DNA of 64,000 bases from Xanthostigma xanthostigma (GCA_963575645.1 OY754464.1:81008948-81072947), one strand, 5' to 3'; shown: positions 24,801-31,604, numbered from the stretch's first letter. Numbers and translations: made by a program. Notes: a model not told the origin generated them from the sequence alone.

Positions 24801-27305
24801 CGATCTTTAGGCGCTCATCATAACAAAGTTCGACTGTAATTCTATTACCTGTAAGCACCAAATCGTTGGGTCAAGAAATCATCTAATGATATTTTCGCCG
24901 TCAGAATATTTATGTTCAGGCCTATGTTAGTCAGTGCATTTTCACAAACTTTTTTTATAATATTGTTTATTTGATACGACGAAAACAAATGCAGCCTCCC
25001 AAATCCGCCGTATCCAATAGTGAATCCATCTGTATAATCGGACATTATAAGGATACCCTCGATATTTTTGTAGTAGTAGCTGGCTAGCACCTTATTATTC
25101 GAAGGATCCAACTGATCCAAAGAACATGGCGTTACTTCGAGCGTCACGGGAAGTCTCGTATCTGACCAATGGTGTTTGTAGGCCTGAAAAACCTGTAAAC
25201 ATAGAACATTCCGTTAATTAATCAATATCCGCAATTAGTTTTGTTCCGATAGATATTAAACGCCGAGGTAAAGTCTGGTTGAGGAACAATTTAAAAAGTA
25301 GCATTACCGATGTTTTACTTGTGGTCAACATTTCGAAAGATGAAATAGTATATTACACCAGAAGGGCCGAAAGTTTGATATTCTTGCACTATGCGTCATG
25401 ATGCCCGAAGCGAGGAATGTAAAACTTTCGGCCAGTGTGGTGTATACTATTTTTCTTCATACCTCGGTCGGAAGTAAGCTTATTAAATACATTAATTAAT
25501 TAACTACTTATTAATTACATAAAAACACAGATAAATTCCAAGCAAGCAGCTTTGAGGTTATACGCAAAAACACGAATGACAGCTGTTCGCGACTATTAGC
25601 TAAAATGTAATGGAAACGACATCTAAACAACAGTTGATTTTCTTTTCTTTACTGCCGCCCGAACGTACGTACTTCCTGCATCAGTGCGTGTAATCCCACC
25701 AATGAGTAAATTTTACATTTTCTGCCTTGCACTTGATGCCGAAAGTATGTACTTTCGATCGAGGTATGAAGAAAATAAATTTTTCGAAACGTTGGCCACA
25801 AACGAAACATCGGTACAGTTTATTTTTAAATTGTTCCTCAGCTAAACTTTCCCTCAACGTAACAATTAATTAAATACACCGTAATTACATACCTGTCTGT
25901 CCCTTGTCTTGTCCAAAGACCTATGTTTGTATTTTAGCGCTTCTGTGAGGACTTCGGCTCTATGATCGGAAGAAAATCTCATCGAATCCGTTTTTGTGCG
26001 GTCCTTTCTCATCGTCATGACGAACTCGGAATGTGACGTAGTTGCCGACGTGCCTTTCGAGGAAGGCAACAGAGATATGATGTCATCGTATTCCCATTTA
26101 TTTGTTACCTCCAATTTTTCCGGGTTATAGGTTGATATGCCCAGCGAACCCACAGAGAACACTCGCTTGTATCTGGTTATTAAAAAAATGAAACTGTGTA
26201 TTCTACACTACACACTACAGAAGTAAAACTGGTTACGCACACGCTAAGTGTATACCACTATAGTAGAAATAAAACCCGGCTACTGAAAAGTATAAAACAA
26301 GAAAACATTCTCATCTGAGGATAGCCGTGGTCATATGCCACCTACCCTAACAAAACAGTACATTTTAACAGTAGTAAGCGATCATAAGCTCTAGGGCTAA
26401 GTGCATCACGCTATACATCTAGAGGGGCCTCATATATATTATGAGATGGCATACGACCACGTCTATCCTCAAATGAGAATATTTTCTTGTTTCATACTTT
26501 TCAGTAGTCGGGGGTTTAGTTTTTGAACTTATTTTTTATTTGTTTTCGATTTGCTCCCCTCTGAGACCAAAATTCAAAAATAAATGTAGCCTATGTTACC
26601 CGGGCTATAATAACGAATCGATTGACACCTTATTTATCAAAATCGGATGAATAGTTTAGGCGCTACGGTGGAACATCCATAAATACAAACATATACATAG
26701 ATAGACTCATAACTCATAACCTTTCCTTTTGGCTTCGCCGTAGTCGGGTAAAAATAACGTTGTAGCGCGTATTTCTTCTGCGCATGCACCGATTTTTTCC
26801 CATAAAAAACAGGGCTATTCGCGTCAAACATCTTACAAAAATTTGGTTCCTATCTGATCAGCCGCTTGACCTGTATCATGCTCAAAAACAAGCATAATCA
26901 ACTTTTAAAATTTAGTTTCAATTGTACAAAAACAAATGTTCGAACTTGAATGACTTATTAGGGTATGTTTTTATAATGAAGAATTTTATTTCACGTTGTA
27001 ATGCCAATTAAATTATTTACATTCTAAACACTGAAATGAACTTCTAGCACAGGTATGTAATGGTGATGTCATTTGTTGCATCGAGAATTTTGGCTCTCTA
27101 CACAACCACGCAAATATTTAAAAATGTAATATTATATGATAAGGGTATGGTTAGGTTATGGAACCAAAATATTCTGTTATCTATATTTCAATGGAAAAAG
27201 AAAATGTAACGCCGTGAAACAAAAATACAATACTTACTTTCCTTTCCAGGAATGTTTAGTAACAAAAAAGCAGGCAACATCTTGATTATTCGCTATTGGA
27301 GTCAT
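658..27305 (-). CDS. Rme-8: Rme-8 / DNAJC13 endosomal J-protein, N-terminal 1284 codons over 16 exons (gene span, 3' part off-window)
   Basis: Family role: RME-8 is a peripheral endosomal protein that recruits Hsc70 through a central J domain and acts in clathrin removal, retromer/SNX-dependent recycling and WASH regulation. Seen here: 16 minus-strand exons joined at GT-AG sites give 68+280+344+255+250+173+364+255+378+206+160+273+203+286+155+202 = 3852 bases, exactly 1284 codons with no stop. Landmarks are [16 protein letters not shown] near the N-terminus, [35 protein letters not shown], a GYF-like segment around residues 982-1042, and [20 protein letters not shown] at the end. These are family signatures recalled from known RME-8 proteins. 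The last exon ends with a donor site and the J domain would follow, to the left of base 1. Introns range from tens of bases to several kb and carry nearly all the repeats listed in the first 27 kb, none of which interrupts an exon. Confidence 0.95.
933..1524. mobile_element. Foldback MITE family A, copy 1
   Basis: Starts CATAGATATATATATT and ends ATATATATCTATG, flanked by a perfect 8-bp duplication ATTTAAAG (925-932 and 1525-1532). The arms fold back over most of the length around a central hairpin (AAGCTTAGAACATTTTA ... TAAAATGTTCTAAGCTT). There is no coding capacity. The 8-bp TSD points to hAT or P-type mobilisation. The TIR does not exactly fit the hAT YARNG rule, so the superfamily is open. 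Confidence 0.93.
1824..2413. repeat. Repeat family L, long copy
   Basis: Ends resemble inverted repeats (TATAGGCTGTGCACA and the complement of TGCACAGAGCCCATA). The segment GTGGGTAATAGAGAATTATT and several others recur at 20262-20505. Probably a non-autonomous DNA element; borders approximate. Confidence 0.6.
2551..2705 (-). CDS. Rme-8: Rme-8 exon 15
   Basis: Reads [20 protein letters not shown] and [16 protein letters not shown], ending with split Arg (AG|G) before donor GTAAAA. Residues about 1166-1216. It has no initiating ATG frame of its own and was located by homology and phase. Confidence 0.94.
2824..3411. mobile_element. Foldback MITE family A, copy 2
   Basis: Same termini and internal hairpin as copy 1 and in the same orientation, with a perfect 8-bp duplication TAATAGCT (2816-2823 and 3412-3419). 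Lies in the intron between Rme-8 exons 14 and 15. Confidence 0.94.
3888..4173 (-). CDS. Rme-8: Rme-8 exon 14
   Basis: Completes Arg, then [20 protein letters not shown] and [20 protein letters not shown], ending KQATRSEE before donor GTTCGT. Residues about 1070-1165. The '[17 protein letters not shown]' block is a hallmark of the family. A family B element starts about 20 bases upstream of its acceptor. Confidence 0.95.
4195..4669. mobile_element. Repeat family B, copy 1
   Basis: Contains inverted segments around GCGCGTTATTCATGTTTTA at both sides and an asymmetric right end with its own hairpin (AAGTCATGACCTGTC ... ATGAATGACTTAGAC). Nearly identical copies lie at 14740-15225 (inverted) and 28303-28877. 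No ORF. Its left border is about 20 bases from the exon 14 acceptor. Confidence 0.8.
4670..5448. other. Rme-8 intron, very AT-rich
   Basis: AT-rich filler between element B and exon 13 with many A/T homopolymers. No gene or element recognised. Confidence 0.5.
5449..5651 (-). CDS. Rme-8: Rme-8 exon 13 (second half of GYF-like domain)
   Basis: Starts [20 protein letters not shown] directly after acceptor TTTTCAG and carries MET.W near the middle, completing the GYF_2-like fold. Ends CQYFPS with split Arg (CG|C) before donor GTATGT. Residues 1003-1069. A 165-bp palindromic MITE begins only 20 bases upstream of the exon edge, so the branch site must lie in the MITE or in those 20 bases. Confidence 0.93.
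5671..5835. mobile_element. Short palindromic MITE (family F)
   Basis: Terminal inverted repeats GTTCGTTCCAAGCAGCCGCG and its complement are perfect over about 23 bases. The inside also folds (CACTGCGCAAGACT against AGTCTTGCGCAGT). Flanks share TTA, compatible with a Harbinger-like 3-bp duplication, but this is not certain. Total 165 bp. Confidence 0.8.
5900..6165. repeat. Dispersed repeat, shared with 32030-32290
   Basis: Blocks such as AACATATTTTTGGAAAAACA and CACGATACAGGTCAAACGGA match the reverse complement of 32030-32290. The frames found here are unrelated to any known protein. Family unknown. Confidence 0.6.
6504..7091. mobile_element. Foldback MITE family A, copy 3 (inverted)
   Basis: Same element as copies 1 and 2 in the opposite orientation, with a perfect 8-bp duplication GTCCCGTC (6496-6503 and 7092-7099). 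The GC-rich target contrasts with the AT-rich targets of the other two copies. Confidence 0.95.
7177..7449 (-). CDS. Rme-8: Rme-8 exon 12 (first half of GYF-like domain)
   Basis: 91 codons, residues 912-1002, from [18 protein letters not shown] to [10 protein letters not shown]. The last 20 or so residues (EWYYQD...GPLSINE, Trp about residue 984) are the N-terminal half of the GYF_2-like module conserved in RME-8. Donor GTAAGT. A foldback MITE (6504-7091) sits 85 bases downstream in the following intron. Confidence 0.95.
7525..9180. mobile_element. Large foldback element with a second repeat inside
   Basis: The left arm (about 7525-7965) is the diverged reverse complement of the right arm (about 8840-9175), for example ATTATAGTTACAAAA against TTTTGTAACTATAAT and CTTTCATCCTATAA against TTATAGGATGAAAG. 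The middle (about 8041-8737) is homologous to 21027-21908. The left part of the element lies 75 bases upstream of exon 12, and its right end is about 30 bases below exon 11's donor. Confidence 0.7.
8041..8737. repeat. Repeat family M, copy nested in the foldback element
   Basis: Shares GACGTGATAACGTCTTATAA, CACGAAAAAGTGTAACGTTC and, at the other end, CGTAAACCGACTTTACAGAC with the copy at 21027-21908. Ends show inverted similarity (GACGTGATAACG / CGTTATTACGT). No coding potential seen. Confidence 0.65.
9213..9372 (-). CDS. Rme-8: Rme-8 exon 11
   Basis: Completes Ser, then [20 protein letters not shown] and [20 protein letters not shown], ending LDK in phase 0 before donor GTAAGT. Matches the family '[11 protein letters not shown]' block. 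Residues about 858-911. It is short and has no ATG-initiated frame of its own, so it is easily missed in ORF scans. Confidence 0.93.
9480..9585. repeat. Short foldback related to 25262-25858 (family G)
   Basis: About 106 bases with arms GAAAGTTTGGTAGAGGAACA and TGTTCCTCTCCTAAACTTTC. The same terminal sequence bounds the larger element at 25262-25858, so this is probably an internally deleted copy. Confidence 0.6.
9900..10020 (-). mobile_element. tRNA-headed SINE-like sequence
   Basis: The minus strand reads a Pol III type-2 promoter: A box TAGCGTAATGG and B box GGTTCGATTCC with tRNA spacing, followed within 30 bases by T-rich sequence. The acceptor stem ends do not pair, so a functional tRNA gene is unlikely. 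Family not identified. Confidence 0.6.
10629..10834 (-). CDS. Rme-8: Rme-8 exon 10
   Basis: Starts [20 protein letters not shown], contains [20 protein letters not shown], and ends in split Ser (TC|A) before donor GTAAGC. Residues 790-857. Confidence 0.95.
11114..11435. mobile_element. TA-flanked MITE family C, copy 1
   Basis: About 322 bp, ends CAATACGCGCCA ... TGGCGCGTATTA, flanked by TA on each side. The interior is GC-richer than its surroundings and highly similar to three other copies. A short open frame (11240-11491) recurs because the DNA repeats and is not a gene. A TA duplication suggests Tc1/mariner-type mobilisation. Confidence 0.85.
11852..12425 (-). pseudogene. Decayed Tc1/mariner element (family D), copy 1
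   Basis: Bounded by CAGTATGTAAAC-type inverted termini (the right end reads TTTAAATACTG) with TA on both sides. On the minus strand, 12406-11945 encodes a piece of transposase: residues [20 protein letters not shown], a gap where the second catalytic Asp region should be, then [13 protein letters not shown]. Both blocks are typical of the IS630/mariner catalytic core. The piece is too short and too rearranged to act. Confidence 0.85.
13140..13517 (-). CDS. Rme-8: Rme-8 exon 9
   Basis: Starts [15 protein letters not shown] and ends [14 protein letters not shown] before donor GTTAGG. 126 codons, phase 0 at both ends, residues 664-789. Contains a basic helical stretch ([20 protein letters not shown]) typical of the family just before the 'TREEL' exon. 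Confidence 0.95.
13685..13790. repeat. Dispersed repeat shared with 62445-62545
   Basis: GCCACGGAATTCTTTCCAAA, and CTCTATTTATTGAATAGAGT with CAATGGATCACA beside it, recur in inverted order at 62445-62545. Short palindromic repeat of unknown class. Confidence 0.6.
14577..15447. mobile_element. Inverted-repeat element V hosting a family B copy
   Basis: The arms 14577-14685 and about 15343-15447 are near-perfect reverse complements (ATGATAAAATTA, TTTTTATTCACTAG, GTCAACGTTTCGGCAGAAAT). Between them sits family B copy 2, so B inserted into V. The right arm contains CTGAAGA followed by CGAAAC, the layout of a hammerhead core, but with a weak stem II. Confidence 0.75.
14740..15225. mobile_element. 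Repeat family B, copy 2 (inverted, nested)
   Basis: Reverse orientation relative to 4195-4669 and highly similar along its whole length, including GTTACCTACTATTTCGTTAC and the terminal hairpin. Lies in the Rme-8 intron between exons 8 and 9. Confidence 0.8.
15523..15777 (-). CDS. Rme-8: Rme-8 exon 8
   Basis: Starts [20 protein letters not shown] right after acceptor GTGTTAG and ends [13 protein letters not shown] in phase 0 before donor GTATAA. Exactly 85 codons, residues 579-663. Confidence 0.95.
16141..16463. mobile_element. TA-flanked MITE family C, copy 2 (inverted)
   Basis: Ends TAGCACGCGCCACG ... GTGGCGCGTACTA between TA dinucleotides. 323 bp, inverted relative to copy 1. Confidence 0.87.
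16517..17095 (+). pseudogene. 3' end of a non-LTR retrotransposon (LINE) with ATT tail
   Basis: 16517-16783 encodes a C-terminal stretch resembling non-LTR reverse transcriptase ends ([29 protein letters not shown]), then a stop, a short 3' region and an (ATT)n tail at about 17075-17095. The 5' part is missing, as expected for 5'-truncated insertion. Similar in style to the fragment at 62930-63736, perhaps the same clade (jockey-like). Confidence 0.7.
17547..17910 (-). CDS. Rme-8: Rme-8 exon 7
   Basis: After the split Gly reads [20 protein letters not shown], then a helical-repeat segment ending [12 protein letters not shown] in phase 0 before donor GTAAAA. Residues 457-578. This belongs to the armadillo-like helical part of RME-8. 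A SINE begins about 40 bases upstream of its acceptor. Confidence 0.94.
17953..18360 (+). mobile_element. SINE, tRNA-derived, with TTA-rich tail and target duplication
   Basis: The head carries an A box (TGACGTAGTGG) and a B box (GGTTCGAATCC) at tRNA spacing. A unique body of about 330 bases follows, ending GACGTTAAACGC and (ATT)n. Flanks AGCGACGACTTCGGG (17938-17952) and AGCGACAACTTTGGG (18361-18375) match at 13 of 15 positions, consistent with LINE-driven insertion. Located 27 bases upstream of the Rme-8 exon 7 acceptor. Confidence 0.88.
18615..18730. repeat. Perfect 52-bp hairpin
   Basis: 18615-18666 and 18679-18730 are exact reverse complements separated by 12 bases. It may be the core of a larger foldback (about 18547-19170, weak outer arms) or a hairpin RNA precursor. 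Confidence 0.9.
19218..19390 (-). CDS. Rme-8: Rme-8 exon 6
   Basis: Starts [19 protein letters not shown] after acceptor TTCTTAG and ends in [20 protein letters not shown] with split Gly (GG|A). The donor is the non-canonical-looking but valid GTTTGT. Residues 400-456. Confidence 0.92.
19496..20068 (+). pseudogene. Decayed Tc1/mariner element (family D), copy 2
   Basis: Begins CAGTATGTAAACACGTAAGG and ends with the reverse complement (TTTACATACTG), with TA on both sides. The sense ORF 19709-19975 begins [15 protein letters not shown] and includes [10 protein letters not shown], as in copies 1 and 3. Internal deletion of the transposase is shared by all copies, so the deleted form itself was amplified. 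Confidence 0.88.
20082..20232. repeat. 150-bp repeat shared with 35618-35770
   Basis: Shares TTTTTTAATGAATTATAC and TTTAAAGATTCCTAGAGCGA with 35618-35770 in the same orientation. Class unknown. Confidence 0.6.
20262..20505. repeat. Repeat family L, short copy
   Basis: Compressed version of 1824-2413 that lacks the middle of that copy. Its right end is replaced by a dispersed 'GTCTGTCTGTTTGTTCCAGC' repeat at about 20500-20665. Confidence 0.6.
20707..20956 (-). CDS. Rme-8: Rme-8 exon 5
   Basis: Completes Arg, then [20 protein letters not shown], a strongly conserved family motif. Ends [11 protein letters not shown] in phase 0 before donor GTAAAA. Residues about 316-399. Confidence 0.95.
21027..21908. 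repeat. Repeat family M, longer copy
   Basis: Begins GACGTGATAACGTCTTATAA and ends CGTAAACCGACTTTACAGAC, matching 8041-8737 at both ends but with a different length inside. A non-autonomous element is likely. Confidence 0.65.
21909..22455. other. Intron stretch with nothing recognised
   Basis: Rme-8 intron between exons 4 and 5. Contains no exon-like frame and no paired ends that I can support. Confidence 0.5.
22464..23102. mobile_element. Inverted-repeat element U
   Basis: Ends GGCTATGTTCCGATATGCAC ... GTGCATATCGGAACATACCC, inverted repeats of about 25 bases, 639 bp. The interior has further short inverted segments. G-rich ends and size fit a PIF/Harbinger-type MITE, but I could not fix the TSD. 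Confidence 0.75.
23155..23409 (-). CDS. Rme-8: Rme-8 exon 4
   Basis: Acceptor GTTTTAG, then T GAC GAT completing Ser. Contains [20 protein letters not shown] and [20 protein letters not shown], two of the most conserved RME-8 stretches. Ends with split Arg (AG|A) before donor GTATAC. Residues about 231-315. Confidence 0.94.
24187..24758. mobile_element. hAT MITE with ATAATCGA-rich interior
   Basis: Starts TAGTGTTGGGC, ends GCCCAACACTA, with a perfect 8-bp duplication TTACTAAC (24179-24186 and 24759-24766). The TIR fits the hAT YARNG rule. The subterminal regions are dense in TCGATTAT / ATAATCGA motifs, possibly transposase-binding repeats. In the intron between exons 3 and 4. Confidence 0.92.
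24849..25192 (-). CDS. Rme-8: Rme-8 exon 3
   Basis: Begins [20 protein letters not shown] after acceptor TTTACAG and ends FLTQRFGAY with the next codon split (AG|T) at donor GTAATA. Residues 117-230. It continues the RME-8 N-terminal domain. No internal stop; 344 bases. Confidence 0.93.
25262..25858. mobile_element. Family G foldback element with family H inside
   Basis: Outer arms contain GAGGAACAATTTAAA (left) and AAATTGTTCCTCAGC (right). Between them lies family H (25451-25776; CTTCATACCTCGGTCGGAAG ... CTTTCGATCGAGGTATGAAG), which also occurs at 46556-46862. Two elements nested in one intron. Confidence 0.75.
25451..25776. mobile_element. Family H inverted-repeat element, copy 1
   Basis: Terminal CTTCATACCTCGGTCGGAAG and its imperfect complement. 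The interior (CAAGCAGCTTTGAGGTTATA, GACAGCTGTTCGCGACTAT) matches 46556-46862 in inverted orientation. Confidence 0.72.
25893..26172 (-). CDS. Rme-8: Rme-8 exon 2
   Basis: Enters with one base completing the split Lys codon and leaves in phase 0 before donor GTATGT. Encodes [20 protein letters not shown] followed by a polar segment and [14 protein letters not shown]. This is the start of the RME-8 N-terminal region, reported in the family to bind PI3P through a PH-like fold. Covers residues about 23-116. Confidence 0.93.
26268..26520. mobile_element. Inverted-repeat element N
   Basis: Arms 26268-26345 and 26437-26520 are near-perfect complements (CTACTGAAAAGTAT, AACAAGAAAACATTCTCAT). No ORF. 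About 250 bp, close to the 5' end of Rme-8. Confidence 0.75.
26550..26900. repeat. Dispersed repeat fragment
   Basis: Text of the type ACCTTATTTATCAAAATCGG followed by CCATAAATACAAACATATAC is typical of truncated LINE or Helitron-like insect repeats, and CTGTATCATGCTC matches similar text at 6030 and 32180. Class not determinable here. Confidence 0.4.
27238..27305 (-). CDS. Rme-8: Rme-8 exon 1 (first coding exon, start codon)
   Basis: Starts [20 protein letters not shown] and ends in the codon for K split as AA|A before donor GTAAGT. The ATG at 27305-27303 is chosen because RME-8 proteins begin only a few residues before the conserved 'ACF.VTKHSW.GKYKR' motif. An acceptor (TTTGCAG) lies 11 bases upstream, at 27317-27319, so the exon carries a short 5' UTR and the transcript has at least one upstream non-coding exon that I could not identify. 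Confidence 0.9.
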
Positions 27306-27974
27306 TTTTTCATAATCTGCAAACAATGCATTTTTTAAAAAGCTCAACATTATAATAAGAATGACACTATTGTTTATAAAAAGATAAAAAAATAGTTCCT
27401 CGTACACAACAAGGAAGGGGGCGTTTTAGACATTTATTATAACTGGCCTTGTTTTTCCTTATCAAATTATTAAAAAATTGTTACTTACTATACTTACTAA
27501 ATTACTGTAGTAATTATATACACTAATCAAATACATTAATATTGTATATTAACAAAACATAAGTAAACTGACAGATGTCATTCATTATCATGAAGTTTAA
27601 CGCAATTTCATGTCACACGACGTTTCGAAGATATCAGCTGTTGATTCACAAGAAAAGGAGTAATCTCCTGAACCATAGATATATAACAGCATTTTATTCC
27701 TAATTCATCGTTCAAAATTCAAATCTCCTTGGCTACAATAGTAATGTTGCATTGTTAACCATCAGAGATTAGGTTTTAACCTATGTAATCTATGGTTTTA
27801 ACCATGTACAATGTGACAATGTTGTTTTTGATATTTATGAAATTAAAGTTTACCCTCGAGCAGTAAAAATATACAATAATATTAGTTAAAATTTCAGCAA
27901 AATAAATGAATAAACCATTTAGATAAAGATTAAAGGGTTAGCTTGAGTCTCAAAAGTGTGCTAAGTGAAAAGTA

Positions 27975-28170
27975 AGCGCCGCTGCACACGAGGCTGGGTT
28001 TGCCGATAGATTCCTTGTTAGATTTGGCTACCAGATTTTAAGCGTGCTGTGGCGCTGGGTTTCGTGATGACTTTTATGTTTTTGCTTTACACGATGCTTG
28101 TTTTGAAGATAACTTTGTAGATGGGTAAAACTAGCTTCGTAATCAGCGGTCCTTAATCAGAAAAAACACG
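27975..28170. repeat. Family P element, partial copy
   Basis: GCCGCTGCACACGAGGCTGG at its left end is the terminal sequence of the elements at 43196-43635 and 45651-45975. The right end is lost. Confidence 0.6.
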
Positions 28171-28302
28171 CTACAGGAAATTGTTTGTTTGCATTTGTTT
28201 CTTACTTTTGCAACCAGAGGACAACGATGCAACTAGTATTATCGCATATTTGATAAAATTTAAAATAACTAACGTGTGTGACTGAAATGCATAATAACAT
28301 TT

Positions 28303-28877
28303 TTTATTCAACTCATGCTCGTTATTCATGTTTTATCATGCCTAAAAACCGAACCCTAAATAGCCATTTACCGACTGGTGACAATTACTTGTCATAACTC
28401 AATGAAGATTCCTACTAGCTCGGCCATTGTGAAGTAATGAAAATAAACGTAACTATTTTCTGAGTCGTAACGAAATAGTAGGTAACAACAACTCCGTTGT
28501 TACCCATTGAGGCTAAAATTGAGAGGCCGAATGTTTTCGACATGGAGTTTATTCATAACCGGCTAACCTCAAACCAAAACATTGAATCGTGCTGTTTGGT
28601 GCTGTTAGTATTGACAGTTTTTTTATAAAGAAATAAATAGATATTTACATCTTTTTTTTTTTTTTTTTTATTTAATTGTTTTTTGGGCCTGACTCTTGTC
28701 TTTGACCAGTAGCCGATCTTCTATCCTTATACCACAACATCTCATTATAATTAAAACATGAATAACGCGCAATTGTTGAATAAAATTATGGGCGCAACTT
28801 GTAGGCTAAGTCATGACCTGTCAGCGCGATGACACGCCATGAATGACTTAGACTACTAGTTACGCCAATAACTATTA
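28303..28877. mobile_element. Repeat family B, copy 3, with a retro-insertion
   Basis: Same as 4195-4669 but interrupted at about 28650-28735 by a T-run followed by unique sequence (TTTTGGGCCTGACTCTTG). This is the antisense of a poly(A)-tailed, 5'-truncated retroelement end, so it inserted after B did. Confidence 0.82.
28650..28735 (-). mobile_element. 5'-truncated poly(A) retro-insertion inside family B
   Basis: On the minus strand this is about 65 bases of unique sequence ending in a run of A. It is absent from the B copies at 4195 and 14740, so the insertion is polarised in time. Source element unknown. Confidence 0.7.
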
Positions 28878-28879
28878 TA

Positions 28880-30690
28880 GTATCAGCACGTTATTTTTCT
28901 TATCTATGAACACGGTCGTTTAGATGTAAGGCCGGTGTTAAGTGTTGGCAATGTTCAAAGGTGTTAATTTACGCGGCAAGAAAGATAAACATGGCAGGAG
29001 GACACGAAACTTGAGCCAAGATAAAATAAAGTTTACAAATTTGTCCTTTTTATTTATTAATAAATTATCGGCCCGGCTCGGTTTCACCCGGGTGCGATAG
29101 ATATAATTCTGCAAAATGTATTTCGTTTGCGGCCCGACGTCTGAACTAATAGCTTTGAACAAATTCTATGAGATGCTGCTACATGTTACTAAAAAAAATT
29201 GTTTTGTTTGTCTCTGAACTAATAGCTTGAGCAAATTCCATCAGATGTCGCTACATGTTACAAAGACACGATATAGATATACTTTATATATAAGCATAGT
29301 CTCTCTCTTTCTCCCTGTATCTTGCAATAAAAAAATTAAAAACTATCCTATTAGTCGAGGTCAGGATTCGGGATTTTTTGCTTTTTTTTGCCAGAGCGCC
29401 AATCTCGAGGTCGCTGAACACGATGGTGAGGGTCCCACAACTTTTTTTCCTTGGCAAACCCTTCAAATTGACCCCCCTGATTTCCACCCCTTGGAAAAAA
29501 ATTATAAAAAATTTTGAACAACAATTTTCTAGGTAAGTTAATTCTCTATAAAAAATCTTTGTTGTTTTTTTCCTGTAAATGTGATAAGTAAGTACTTAAA
29601 AAATTATTGGCGTTCAAAGATGATCATATTTTATGGAAATTTAACGTAAAATTTCCATAAATGATCATCAACGCCAGCTACACACCTTTGGGGAGTTTCT
29701 TCAAAAAAATCTCAATAAAATTGTTTTTTTGCAAGGTAGATTCTAACCTCAAAAAAAGTGTGGGACGACCCCGATTTACTTACGAAAATAATTCCGATTA
29801 AAACCACAATTTAAACTATGTCAATCAATAATTTTATAGTTGTTAAATACCTAAATATTTATAAGAAAGTGTGTATTGACTACTAAGAAAAGAAACGCAA
29901 TTTACTCTGAATTACACACAACAATATAATAGTGTCCGTTTTTCATGGAAAAACGGATATTAAGGTGACAATGCACTAATATATAATTTAACTTCAAACT
30001 TGGTGTTTTCCATTTGACTTCCAGCGACTCCGAAAACTACTTGTGTCGACTCATGTCGATACCAAATGGAAAGCCGCGATAAATTATATCTGAGATTTCA
30101 GATTTGTGTATGACAATGTAGATAATTCGCTAAACGTATCTACATTTTTTAATCGAGACTTCGGATTATTGCACAGAACAATATATTGCAATTCGCAAAT
30201 AACTGCGTACCTATTTTGTTGTCACAGCTCAACTCTTCTCCTAGGTTTTCCCAAAATACCGTAGGTATTATCATTGATAACGTATTATAATACGTTAACC
30301 AATGGTATTATACTTGGCCGTGAATTACGTAACAAAAAACGCATGTATAGAAATAAATGAATGCCGCTTTTTACGTAGGTAAGTTTTGGATCCACTCGCT
30401 TTGTTCGTTCGAATTCACAATTGAATTTAACAAATTTTACACACGTTTTACACATTAGTACCTATAGGTACAGTCCCGTTAAACATTTGATTAGGCATTT
30501 ATTTAAAGTTTAAACAGTTAAAGTACTGACGTTGCTTTAGTCCTGGGTTTTATTTATTTGCGTCTACTGCTGCTGTTTGCGGTTTTGTAATTTTACCATT
30601 TTCCTTAAACGTGAGTTAGCAATTAATGTCACCAGCTGTAAAGTTATTTTTATTAACCGACGAAAAACAAAAACGGAGGAGGTTCTCAAT
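28880..30690. other. Intergenic sequence; one small palindrome, otherwise nothing recognised
   Basis: A short hairpin lies at about 29610-29673 (ATGATCATATTTTATGGAAA against TTTCCATAAATGATCAT). A duplicated phrase (GTCTGAACTAATAGCTT) occurs near 29140 and 29212. I see no exon. Confidence 0.5.
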
Positions 30691-30726
30691 TCGACGCGTA
30701 TATATTTTTTTTTTTTTTTATTTATA

Positions 30727-31045
30727 TATGACCACGCATAACTTTTTACAGAGTAGTCCGATTTTGATAATTATTTTTTTGTTTGAAAGGGTATACCCCG
30801 AAGTTGGTCCCATATAAATTTGGTAAAAAAATTCCAACCCTAAGGGTAGGAAAACAGGGGATGATTGATTGTTCACTCACTGATTGTAATGTATGACCAC
30901 ACATAACTTTTTACAGAGTGGTCCAATTTTGATAATTATTTTTTTATTGGATAGGGTATACCTCGAGGCTCGTCTCATATAAATTTGGAAAAAAAACTCC
31001 TACCCTAAGGGTGGGAAAATAGGGGTGATTTATAGTTCACTCACA
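30727..31045. repeat. Two-unit tandem duplication, about 160 bp each
   Basis: ATGACCAC(G/A)CATAACTTTTTACAGAGT begins both units (30727 and 30891). Each continues through TTTTGATAATTATTTTTTT and ends with GGTGATT-type text and 'TTCACTCAC'. Local duplication, diverged by roughly a tenth by eye. Confidence 0.75.
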
Positions 31046-31111
31046 GATTTTCATGCTGAGTTGTATATTACCTACAATTATAAATTATATAGCCACAAAA
31101 AATTATAAAAT

Positions 31112-31604
31112 AAAAACTTTTTAACAAAAAAATTAAACCGCCGAAAAACTGAAAAGCAAAAAATAATAAATCTTTTTATTTAACTAAGTTCTATCTAAGT
31201 AGTTGAACGTATGTGACAGTCTAGTATATCTAAGTAATTTTGAGTCGGCGTCAATCCATCAATGAACAAAGATCACTAAAAGAAATAACCAAATCAAATT
31301 AACAATGATACGTGAAATCTCCAGCGATAAACATTAACATTCCAAACATGCGCTCTCCACACGACCACTCGCAAAGACGTATGCCCTCAGTGTGCCCGTT
31401 CGGGTTGCTCTGTCGCTGACATTAACTTCGTGAACGCTCAGAGATTTCCGGCGAAGGATTGTTGACGCCGACTCAAAATTACTTAGATATACTAGACTGT
31501 CACATACGTTCAACTACTTAGATAGAACTTAGTTAAATAAAAAGATTTATTATTTTTTGCTTTTCAGTTTTTCGGCGGTTTAATTTTTTTGTTAAAAAGT
31601 TTTT
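31112..31604. mobile_element. Foldback element with 142-bp arms
   Basis: 31112-31254 and 31463-31604 are almost exact complements (GAACGTATGTGACAGTCTAG against CTAGACTGTCACATACGTTC). The loop is about 210 bases. No flanking duplication found. Confidence 0.85.
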
